The notes beneath the pieces are model-generated. The model was given only the letters and a program-made list of their open reading frames with translations. It did no database searches and was not told the DNA's origin. 64,000 nt of DNA from Neurospora tetrasperma FGSC 2508 (taxonomy: Eukaryota > Ascomycota > Sordariomycetes > Sordariales > Sordariaceae): positions 8,936,480-9,000,479 of the forward strand of contig NW_009799179.1 of assembly GCF_000213175.1 (NCBI RefSeq). Direction: 5' to 3'. The position numbers and the translations under genes are program-made. Of the stretch, positions 55,723-64,000 are shown in pieces. The stretch's first letter is position 1, and every line of letters begins with the position of its first letter.

Positions 55723-57409
55723 GATGACTGCGCTGGCTGTGCAGCAATTTGCAAATGACGGTTGGTTGTCAGTGGCAGAGGAAGAGCGTCAATGCGAGTT
55801 GAGATCAAATTAATTGTTGGGGGAAGAGACTCGAATGAGGACAGCAACCACAGCTGAAGGACGGAAAGATGTAGTCTGAGGTCCGGAGATTCAAGGTATA
55901 TAGAAGCAAGGCTGCTCAGCCCGACAGTTGTTTGAAACACCCATTTCGTACGTTCCCCACGTCGGTTGTTCGGCCCGACAGCTGCTCGAAACAAACGTCT
56001 CGTACATTTTCCACGTTGTGTTTTCAAGGGCTGTCAGAGTCGCAGAACAGGCTTGTGTGCAAGCTGCTTCACCAATCACTGCACCTCTCTCTCTCTTCGT
56101 TCTGGGCAACGTCTTAGCGGGCGTCCCGGCGTGAGTCATCAAAAACCTAAGATCAAATTGGGTAACGGGGAAACTCATATGAGAATACGATGGCTATGAT
56201 GCTACCATGACTTTTGATAAATGTTGCACATGATTTCGAGGAATTCCCGGCCGCGAAAACGGACCATTATGCTTGTTAGTGCAGTGGATCCATCAAAAAG
56301 CTTAATTGCCAACCTAACCAGCCACAATCCGACCTTCGGTCATCATACGCGGATCTGTCATGCGATGATGTTCGACTTCACCTGCTTTTTTAAGCACCTC
56401 CCGAAGAAGGCATCCCATCCCCCAGCTTCCATGCACCTTTGGGTCCTGGAAGATCAAAGTGAAGGCCGTAAAGGTGGACTGACAGCTTGGAACGTTGAAC
56501 AAGATTGAGCATGAAGGATGAGGTTCTTGTGGATCAGCCTGGCCCGGCAAGGGACGAACTGAACAGCTGCTTCATCAAAAAGGCCCGAAACATATGCGGA
56601 AACGTGGTGTGCAGTCGTAAGAGTTGCGAGGTAACCAGCTTGCAACGACGGAAAAAGGGAAAAGAAAGAGAGATTCTAATCTTCACCCGGTAATCCATCA
56701 TTTTCGATGCCGACTTCGCGTTCCCGCATCATAAGGCCTTACCACGACGGGACCATGTCGATAAACGCTCCATACTAACCCAATTACTATGTCAAGAAGT
56801 GAATCTGGGCAAGAGGGATCAAGAAGAGCAGGTAACTGGTAATCGTCAGGGCTTGTGTAAGTAGGCGGGTCTGATGAGGAATGTTGCCAGTGAGTGGTGT
56901 CGTAGCGCACTTCGTTTGCTTTGCTTGTTGAACAGCAAGGTTATGTCGAGACCTTCGATTTAACGATGTTGGTGACGAGAGGTGAGGTGAATGATCAAAG
57001 GCCATGACATGTTCCACTGCAATTGCTGGTGGTTATCGATAAGACCCACTTACAATGGAGCCTGTACCGGGATAACCCCGCGCTTGTTGTGGCAGACACC
57101 CTTGCGTCAGGAACCTTGCGAGCCAAGCCACGGAGGCGGAATAATTTGTGTCCGTAACTTTTCGCCTAGCCCTGCCAATTACTGGAGCGCACACAAAAAT
57201 TGGTCTGGATATCGATGCAAGGTGGATGACTTGGACTCTTTGACGGCCTCGTAACCAGCATCAAAGGTACGCATATCGACCCCCCCAAGCCTCTAGCTTA
57301 TCACACGGCGTTTTTGGCTTCTCTCCTGAAATTTGCGACAATCCGCACTTTTCCCCTGATTCCCGACTTGTCGCTGACCCAGCAAATCCAACTCAGACCG
57401 ACAAGAAAA
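55723..57409. promoter_or_regulatory. Divergent region between acetyltransferase and eL14
   Basis: 1.7 kb. It holds a diverged 54-bp tandem duplication (55918-56025) inside a 95-codon minus-strand frame. The last 250 bp is the eL14 promoter and leader. No other gene is recognised. Confidence 0.5.
55918..56025 (-). repeat. Diverged 54-bp tandem duplication, two copies
   Basis: Copies 55918-55971 and 55972-56025 align end to end with no gap. Both begin (A/G)GCCCGACAG. Many of their differences are C/T or A/G transitions. The unit is 18 codons long, and on the minus strand both copies read T-W-x-x-Y-E-x-x-V-S-x-x-C-R-A-E-Q-P inside a 95-codon open frame (56178-55891). That frame starts ATG at 56178 but shows no family likeness, so I list the repeat and not a gene. 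Confidence 0.65.
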
Positions 57410-57925
57410 ATGGCGGATATCCAGATCGGTTCCAGCGCCTGGCGCCTCGTTGAGGTTGGCCGTGTCCTCAAGCTCGAGGGCGGCAGCCTCGCGACCATCG
57501 TCGAGATCGTCGACCACAAGCGCGTATGTTTGAACCGAGCATGGAAACCACCGATTTGAATTCAAGACGCGAGGACAGGAAACTAAACGATCATTTTTCG
57601 CGATACACAGGTCCTTGTCGATGGCCCCTCGTCCGACCCCAAGCTCGCTGCCCCCCGCGGCGTCGTTTCCCTCGCCAAGACCCTTCTCACCCCCCTCGTC
57701 ATCGAGAAGCTTCCCCGTGGTGCCCGCACTGGTGCCGTCAAGAAGGCCTGGGAGGCCGCTGGCATCGATGCCAAGTGGAAGGAGAGCAACTGGGCCAAGA
57801 AGCAGCTCCAGCAGGAGCGCCGCAAGGCCCTCACCGACTTCGACCGCTTCAAGGTTATGCGCCTCAAGAAGCAGCGCCGCTTCGAGGAGCGCAAGGCTCT
57901 CGCCAAGATCAAGGCCTCTGCTTAA
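57410..57925 (+). CDS. RPL14: 60S ribosomal protein eL14
   Basis: Two exons, 57410-57523 and 57611-57925, give 142 aa, the usual fungal length. The N-terminal KOW-like barrel reads W-R-L-V-E-V-G-R-V-L, then a G-G-S-L-A-T-I-V-E-I-V-D strand. The middle has V-L-V-D-G-P and L-A-K-T-L-L-T-P-L-V-I-E-K-L-P-R-G-A-R. The C-terminus is a basic helix with W-A-K-K and F-D-R-F-K-V-M-R-L-K-K-Q-R-R. It is a structural protein of the cytosolic large ribosomal subunit. The intron sits 38 codons in, at the end of the first strand block (D-H-K-R). Strong codon bias agrees with high expression. Confidence 0.96.
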
Positions 57926-59373
57926 TTGATTTGGGATGATTAGATTTGGGAGCGTTTGGTCGGCATGGTTCTTGGGTGGAGGGTTTTTCGAAACGGTCTG
58001 CATGAACAACATCAGCATCAGGGTTGCTGGGATACCTCTCTGCGTCGCATTCGGAAGACCTCTTTTGTCACATCATCAGGGTGGCTCGCGGCGTCATAGG
58101 GAAAATGCGAATTAAGCCAAAAATGACACCAAGGTCTATACCCCTAAAAACCACCATTTCTTGGGTTTATCTGAGGAGCTGGAATCAATCAAAGCAAGCT
58201 GTGATGAACATATCCGAGCTCCAGACAGGGAAGACCAGATTGTGACCATTGCGCTCCGGTGACTTCGGATCTGGTGTGAAGTGATGGTATGGTTTGACTA
58301 CGCGTCTGGCGCGGTTGGGACGGGCGACTCGTGGCAGCAGAGGTGGATGGAATGGACAGACAAGGGATACAACAACTTCTTGGTCACGGTTGGTTCCTGT
58401 TCGGCTGGCTGTGGGTTGTGGCACGCTATCCGCACGTGAAGCTGTATGTTGACGTTCTGACATTCACATAAAGATATGGGACTTGACATCATAGTAGCAC
58501 TCCATCCCATGTCACGTTTGCTAAAGGGTAATCATGGCATGCCATTGTTAACAACAGACATTTCGAATTACTTCATGAACTTTTTACCATTTAGGAACTT
58601 CAGTGAAACTGGTGAAGATTGTTTGGCATCGTGAGCAGTCCGGACTTACACAACACACTACGCTATGAGTAAATCTTGAAGATGACCTCACTGGTGATGG
58701 CCCCTGCCAAGACAAATCGAGAGGGCAAGTTACGCTCGGTAGATCCAGAGCAGGAACCTCCAACATCGGCCATTGTTTAGCATACGAAGCGCAACCTTGG
58801 AAAACAAATCAATGCTTAAGCAAAAGTCAGTTCCATCCGCAATCACCAACCAACCAGAACCTCTACGTGGACTACATTGTCGTTGAGGGTAAATGTGGAC
58901 CGTGTTCATCAAGACCCTCCATATACGCATATGGGGCTCCACAGTTTGGTCGGGTCGAAATTGCACTAGCATGATGATTAGGGTTACCGAGGGGTATCGG
59001 ACAAAGGAGGTTCCTGGGCAAGCTGGGCAGTGGCTGCTGTGCCCGGTTGAGCGATCACACACCGGGGCCGGGGGCGTGCACGCACTTTTGGTGAATTTTG
59101 GATCCCGAACTTTTTCTCTCCCACCACGCCTTGCGACCCCTTCACAACCCCGCATATCAAACCTTAGCGGTATTTTCTCAACAATGTGAGTGCGACGAGG
59201 AGATGCACACTCGTGGTACCCGTCCTTTGCTTGGGGCCGTCGCCCAGGCACGATATTGCCATTTTTGCAGCTCAGAATGAGTGCAAAACAGGACGCATTT
59301 GAGCGGTGGTGTGTGTGTGCGATTGTGTGCGGGGCTAGAGAGCTGACCAGTCAATCTGCAACTAGCTATCAAA
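57926..59373 (+). promoter_or_regulatory. eL14 3' end and NAC-alpha promoter
   Basis: 1.45 kb with no gene. A minus-strand frame of 173 codons (59251-58730) has no family likeness. A TTAGGGTTA element (58978-58986) lies about 390 bp before the NAC-alpha start. Confidence 0.5.
58978..58986 (+). promoter_or_regulatory. TTAGGGTTA telobox-like element
   Basis: The complement contains AACCCTAA, the telobox, and TTAGGG is the core bound by Tbf1-type factors. Such sites are known in promoters of ribosomal-protein and translation genes in several fungi. Its role for NAC-alpha is an inference from position; one 9-mer could be chance. Confidence 0.3.
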
Positions 59374-60197
59374 ATGGCCGATCCCAGAGTTGAGGAGCTC
59401 CCCGAGGAGGAGGTTAAGAAGACCCAGGTCGAGGATCTCGACAATTCCAGCGATGACGAGTCCGATATCGAGGCTGGCGACTCCAGCCTTCCCGCTGGCT
59501 CCCAGGCCGTAATCCACTCCCGCAACGAGAAGAAGGCTCGCAAGGCCATTGAGAAGCTGCACCTCCAGCGCGTGCCCGGCATCACCCGCGTCACCCTCCG
59601 CCGCCCCAAGAACGTGAGTTGGGAACATGGGAAGAGCGACTGCTGGCCCAGCACTCCTGCCGTCGTGGACAGCCCCGCGATTGGACAGCTTTGTGTTTCA
59701 AGGCGGAAGCTTGGAGCTCCCTTTTTGGTGGGGAACTACCATAGCTAACAGAGACGACCAGATTCTCTTCGTCATTAACAACCCCGAGGTTTACAAGTCT
59801 CCCAACAGCAACACCTACATGTAAGCTTGCCCGTTCGCTTCGTCGCGGAGCTTCTCCGTTTACCTCGCCGTTCAGATACTAACTCTAGGACAGCGTCTTC
59901 GGTGAGGCTAAGATTGAGGACCTCAACGCCTCCGCCCAGGCCGCCGCTGCCCAGCAGCTCGCCAGCCAGTCCGCTGAGCACGACCACGCCGGCCACACCC
60001 ACGAGCACGAGGAGGCTGGCAAGGCCAAGGAGGAGGAAGAGGAGGACGAGGGTGAGGAGGTCGACGCCGAGGGTATTGAGGACAAGGACATCGAGCTTGT
60101 CATGACCCAGGCCAACGTCTCCCGCAAGAAGGCCATCAAGGCTCTCAAAGAGAACGACAACGATATCGTCAACTCCATCATGGCGTTGAGCATCTGA
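59374..60197 (+). CDS. EGD2: Nascent polypeptide-associated complex subunit alpha
   Basis: Three exons, 59374-59613, 59762-59820 and 59894-60197, give 200 aa. An acidic N-terminus leads to the NAC domain: [10 protein letters not shown], then [11 protein letters not shown]. The strands [11 protein letters not shown] and V-F-G-E-A-K-I-E-D follow. A His/Glu-rich linker precedes a C-terminal UBA domain ([12 protein letters not shown]-x-K-A, ending S-I-M-A-L-S-I). With the beta subunit it binds the ribosome exit site and guards nascent chains from mis-targeting. Exon 3 must use the second of two close AGs (59893, not 59888), since the first breaks the frame. Confidence 0.96.
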
Positions 60198-60617
60198 GTT
60201 GCCGTTAGGAGCCGTTGATTGACGTTAAAATATACCTCTTGGCCCACCAATCCCGCCACCATACGGCTTCCATTCTGTCTTTTTGCCATTGACTGCCAGG
60301 CTTCTCATCCTTGACGGCTTAGCGAATTGTTGAGTTCGACATGTATTCTTATCGTTAGACCACCTTCTGTCTCTACCCCTTTGACAACGGTGGATGTAAA
60401 AGGTGTGACGGTCCATTAGGTCGTAGTGTAAGCTCCACGGGAAATTGAAAGAGCTTCATCTTCGTATGTGCAGATTTGACGTCCCCCTGGTGAGACTTGA
60501 CGGATTTTATTGTAAAGAGTTTGCAACGTGGTGTGCGTTGACTTGGTTCGTCCGAGACAAAATAGATGAGACCAACCAACAGGTTAGGTAAACCAGTTCG
60601 CTACCGTTCGCTAAGAT

Positions 60618-60640
60618 AAAAAAAAAAAAAAAAAAAAAAA
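60618..60640. repeat. Poly-A tract of 23
   Basis: An uninterrupted A23 run about 420 bp after the NAC-alpha stop. Nothing around it suggests a retroposed copy: no target-site duplication and no degenerate gene upstream of it. Confidence 0.75.
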
Positions 60641-61048
60641 GAGTCCGTTGCAAGACAGTGATAGAGATTGCAACAATTCGAAGTAGAGTCCCATTTGAAT
60701 ATGTCTATCCAAGAATTGCCTAGAACTCAAGACCCGAGGTGTAATAAAGACGCTTGGATGCGTAGTAAGAGTTTACCCAAGGTATAATATCAAAGGTCAA
60801 AACTATTTTGTCTGGGACGAGCTTGGGCATTCCGGTACCTTCCGTGAGTATGAACACACTGAATACGCACAGAAACGTCAACTCCAGAGCGTTAGTGCCG
60901 TTTATTCAGCGAGAAATTCAACTGGGCCACCAGACGAACTGTTATAGCTTTCATTCACTTGACAAATGCTCAATTTGCTGCCTTGGCGCAAAAGTTGTAA
61001 AGAACATCTTCGCCGTGAGTCGCGACCCGATCATCCCACTGGGGTAGA

Positions 61049-61058
61049 GTCACGTGAC
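61049..61058. promoter_or_regulatory. GTCACGTGAC palindrome, Cbf1/bHLH-type site
   Basis: A perfect 10-bp palindrome with CACGTG core, about 110 bp upstream of the ATP synthase d start. Yeast Cbf1 (CPF1) binds RTCACRTG and acts at several promoters of nuclear genes for respiration. That a similar factor acts here is an inference. Confidence 0.4.
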
Positions 61059-61167
61059 GGCTTCGCGATCGCCCGCATAGGCCTGCTTCAACTCTTTGCC
61101 GAGTGCAAGCAACGATACTGGCAGCGATTGACCTCCACTCCCTGACCACCTCAGAACCACCGCAAAA

Positions 61168-62010
61168 ATGGCCGCAGTAAGTGCAATCCGTTAGTGGGGA
61201 GACTCTGGCCGTGCGACCGTTTGCCATCCACGGGTGGCTCAATTTCGTGGCCGTCAATTGCGCCGTCGAAGCCCCGTCGCCTTGGGTCATCATGATGCCG
61301 CAAAGAAGCTGAGCTAATTTTGCCTGTCGTCGAAAAACAGCGGAACGCAGCTCTCAAGGTCGACTGGGCCAAGATCACCACCTCCCTCGGCCTTCGTGGT
61401 CAGACCGCGGCCAGCCTCCAGGCTTTCAAGAAGCGCAACGACGACGCCCGCCGCAAGCTCCAGCAGCTCTCGGAGCTCCCCACCACTGTCGACTTCGCCG
61501 CCTACCGCAGCACCCTCAAGAACCAAGCCATCGTCAACGAGATCGAGAAGCGCTTCACCTCTTTCAAGCCCGCCACCTATGACGTGAACCGCCAGCTCAA
61601 GGCCATCGAGGCCTTCGAGGTTGAGGCCATCAAGAACGCCGAGGCCACCAAGACCAAGGTCGACCTTGAGCTCAAGGATCTCGAGAAGACTCTCAAGAAC
61701 ATCGAGACTGCCCGTCCCTTCGACGAGCTTACTGTGGTATGTTCTGGACGTCTAGACGACGGACGAGGACAAGGGCGCATGGAGTGCTGGGACTGGGCCA
61801 TGATGCTGATCATCGAGTTTGCGAACAGGACGAGGTTGCCGCTGCCGAGCCTTCCATCGACGAGAAGACCTCCAAGCTTGTCTCCAAGGGCCGCTGGTCC
61901 GTTCCTGGCTACAAGGTATGTTCATGTTCCAGAACTGGGACTTTGGTGGTGGATGATGCACATACTGACTACGACAACAGGAGCGTTTCGGCGATCTCTC
62001 CGTACTATAA
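61168..62010 (+). CDS. ATP7: Mitochondrial F1Fo ATP synthase subunit d
   Basis: Four exons, 61168-61176, 61341-61736, 61829-61915 and 61981-62010, give 173 aa, matching yeast Atp7 (174 aa). The first coding exon is only 9 nt (M-A-A) and the last encodes nine residues and the stop. Family features are [14 protein letters not shown] near the start, the F-K-K-R-N-D-D-A-R helix, then I-V-N-E-I-E-K-R-F and a K-x-L-K-A-I-E-A-F helix. The protein ends V-P-G-Y-K then E-R-F-G-D-L. Subunit d is part of the peripheral stalk that holds F1 against rotation, on the matrix side of the inner membrane. Like yeast Atp7 it shows no classical cleavable presequence. The three-gene run L14, NAC-alpha, ATP7 shares strand and strong codon bias. 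Confidence 0.95.
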
Positions 62011-62246
62011 ATGGCGACCCCTCAGTCAACGCTTCCATTTGTTTATGTACTCTAGCATTGTAGATAGCAGGAATGCGCCAAGGAACTACGGATCAATCGC
62101 ATCCTCTATCTCCCACTATGATTTCTGACAACCGTTACAATACTTCACGAAGCTTCTTTCTGCCACTCACATCCGTTAACGCAGCTAGCTCACTCACTTA
62201 CCTCCCGGCCGGCTCCGAGGACACTCACCTCACTTTCCTCTCCCTG

Positions 62247-64000
62247 TTACCTCTCTGATCCAAGCAACCGCCCAAGCCCCCTAGTCATCTCCTCATCGGC
62301 CTCCAACGTCCTCTCGAACAGCGGCGCCTTCAGCCAGGACGTATGCCCCCCCCCNNNNNNNNNNNNNNNNNNNNNNNNNNNNNNNNNNNNNNNNNNNNNN
62401 NNNNNNNNNNNNNNNNNNNNNNNNNNNNNNNNNNNNNNNNNNNNNNNNNNNNNNNNNNNNNNNNNNNNNNNNNNNNNNNNNNNNNNNNNNNNNNNNNNNN
62501 NNNNNNNNNNNNNNNNNNNNNNNNNNNNNNNNNNNNNNNNNNNNNNNNNNNNNNNNNNNNNNNNNNNNNNNNNNNNNNNNNNNNNNNNNNNNNNNNNNNN
62601 NNNNNNNNNNNNNNNNNNNNNNNNNNNNNNNNNNNNNNNNNNNNNNNNNNNNNNNNNNNNNNNNNNNNNNNNNNNNNNNNNNNNNNNNNNNNNNNNNNNN
62701 NNNNNNNNNNNNNNNNNNNNNNNNNNNNNNNNNNNNNNNNNNNNNNNNNNNNNNNNNNNNNNNNNNNNNNNNNNNNNNNNNNNNNNNNNNNNNNNNNNNN
62801 NNNNNNNNNNNNNNNNNNNNNNNNNNNNNNNNNNNNNNNNNNNNNNNNNNNNNNNNNNNNNNNNNNNNNNNNNNNNNNNNNNNNNNNNNNNNNNNNNNNN
62901 NNNNNNNNNNNNNNNNNNNNNNNNNNNNNNNNNNNNNNNNNNNNNNNNNNNNNNNNNNNNNNNNNNNNNNNNNNNNNNNNNNNNNNNNNNNNNNNNNNNN
63001 NNNNNNNNNNNNNNNNNNNNNNNNNNNNNNNNNNNNNNNNNNNNNNNNNNNNNNNNNNNNNNNNNNNNNNNNNNNNNNNNCCCCCCCCCCCCCCCCCCCC
63101 CTCACCAGATCGACCATCACCTCGACCCCGACCTCCTCCAACGCCTTGACATAACACAGCCCATCCGAGTACAGACTGTTCTTCGAGTACAGCTGGATCC
63201 ACGTCCTCAGCAACCTTTTTCAGTATTTCCTCATCTGGCCACAAGGCAGCATCCTCTCCAGCCCGTCCCGCAGCACTGCCCACTTCATTCGCCTGAGCAG
63301 CGAGTTCCACAAGGAAGAATGTCAGGCGCTGGTGTGCAGATACCGAAAGTGCAGCGGCATGTAAAGATCCAGGCCGCTGAAGGCGTCGCTAGTGACGGGA
63401 GGCAGCGGAGGAGGACGCCGTAGATGGTTGGTGCCGCAGGCAATGGCGTACTGGGAGACAAGGGCGGCGAGCTGGTGGTCGCCGGAGGAAATTCCTGCTA
63501 GGATGATTTTTTTTTGGGTGGTTGTGTGTTCCTATTATCGCGATGCCGATGTTGGTGTTGGTTGAGGTTGAAGTTGAGGAGGGAGAGGCAGTCGAATAGG
63601 CTGTGTTCTGCGGAGTAGGTCGGCATGAAACGGTAGGCGAGTGAGTGAGTAGATGTCTCTGATCATGGGGAAAACTGGTGACATTTGACGTTTTAGGTTG
63701 TGGTGAGTGATGTCGCTTTCAGAATTCAAAGGCAGGAGAAGCTTCCTCACTGTCGGCTTCGCCTACATACAGTCCGTCACCGTGGGTGTGATGGACCGTG
63801 TGAGATCCGGTTGCTCCTGAGCTTGGGAAGACGCTGCAGGGCTGTCTCTTGCTTGGGGAAGCGGTAAAATGCTCATAGCTTATCAGTGGGATCTGGTAAC
63901 GGTTCCCTTCATCGGCGGACAGCGAGGCGAATGTCAATGGGACGGTGAACTCGGTCTTGGTCGCGTTAAGGAGAGATGGTGATCCCGAGCTCCGGGGGCT
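62247..64000 (-). pseudogene. Broken alpha/beta-hydrolase gene, interrupted by an assembly gap
   Basis: Pieces of one alpha/beta-hydrolase (fold-3 or esterase-like) can be read in order on the minus strand, running in from the right edge. They are an oxyanion-type H-G-D-G-L-Y-V-G-E-A-D-S-E-E (near 63770) and A-Y-R-F-M-P-T-Y-S-A-E-H-S-L (near 63620). Then come the nucleophile elbow I-I-L-A-G-I-S-S-G-D-H (near 63510), P-V-T-S-D-A-F-S-G (near 63395), and L-Y-S-D-G-L-C-Y-V-K-A-L-E-E-V-G-V-E-V (near 63160). Past the N gap is W-L-K-A-P-L-F-E-R-T-L-E-A-D-E-E-M, ending at a TAA at 62247. Neighbouring pieces lie in different frames without convincing introns; one shift falls at an A9 run. It is either a decayed gene or poor sequence near the gap. 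The start lies outside the window. Confidence 0.55.
62355..63080. other. Assembly gap of 726 N
   Basis: A run of N flanked by C9 on the left (62346-62354) and C21 on the right (63081-63101). Sequence failure in a poly-C/poly-G tract is the simplest cause. The true size is unknown. Confidence 0.98.

Larger units (their letters stand above)
60198..61167 (+). promoter_or_regulatory. NAC-alpha 3' end and ATP synthase d promoter
   Basis: 970 bp without a gene. It holds an A23 run at 60618-60640 and a perfect GTCACGTGAC palindrome at 61049-61058, about 110 bp before the next ATG. Confidence 0.55.

Noticed and set aside
57293-58018. 241-codon minus-strand frame
   Set aside because: Antisense to the eL14 gene and its intron, with Leu/Glu-rich shadow sequence and no family likeness.
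58730-59251. 173-codon minus-strand frame
   Set aside because: Lies in the NAC-alpha promoter, shows no motif, and has scattered rare codons and no conserved pattern.
60618-60640. Poly-A tract as the tail of a retroposed copy
   Set aside because: No target-site duplication and no gene-like sequence directly upstream beyond the ordinary 3' region of NAC-alpha.
62293-63310. Long frames running through the N gap
   Set aside because: They consist mostly of unknown bases, so they say nothing about coding.

Overview
The window is nuclear DNA from a filamentous ascomycete. Most genes carry short introns (about 50-160 bp) with GTAAGT/GTATGT-type donors and CTAAC-like branch points. The proteins look like those of Sordariomycetes, probably Sordariales: a kelch/coiled-coil polarity protein, a fungal MED17, a fungal two-domain phosphofructokinase and a stand-alone PARP-type zinc finger protein. 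I rebuilt exon boundaries by hand from splice signals and frame continuity. All names come from recognising motifs by eye; no database search was run.

Left part (1-24.8 kb). A Tea1/Kel1-like kelch protein (+) is followed by an Mpv17/PMP22-family membrane protein (-) and YIF1 (-). YIF1 is divergent from the signal recognition particle receptor alpha subunit (SRP101, +), so two early-secretory genes share a 751 bp promoter. The ATR/Mec1 checkpoint kinase (+, nine exons, 2492 aa) and the PARP-type zinc finger protein (+) follow in tandem.

Middle (24.8-45 kb). A 5.5 kb stretch without a recognisable gene leads to a low-complexity, charge-rich conserved protein (+). Next come MED17 (-) divergent from 6-phosphofructokinase (+), then a membrane-anchored, fucose-lectin-like ectodomain protein (-), then about 3 kb with one weak candidate small gene.

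Right part (45-64 kb). A SNF2 ATPase with an embedded RING finger (ULS1/RAD5-16-like, -), an ecto-nucleotide pyrophosphatase/phosphodiesterase (-) and a LYC1-like GNAT acetyltransferase (-) come first. Three small housekeeping genes follow in tandem on +: ribosomal protein eL14, NAC-alpha and ATP synthase subunit d. The right edge holds a broken-looking alpha/beta-hydrolase gene (-), cut by a 726-N assembly gap with poly-C on both sides.

No transposon, retroelement, CRISPR array, rRNA or tRNA gene was recognised. The region is mostly housekeeping. The points most worth checking are the lectin-like membrane protein, the uORF overlapping the ATR start, the SUMO-type motifs in two genome-maintenance proteins, the hydrolase/poly-C gap, and a diverged 54-bp tandem repeat that keeps an 18-residue frame.
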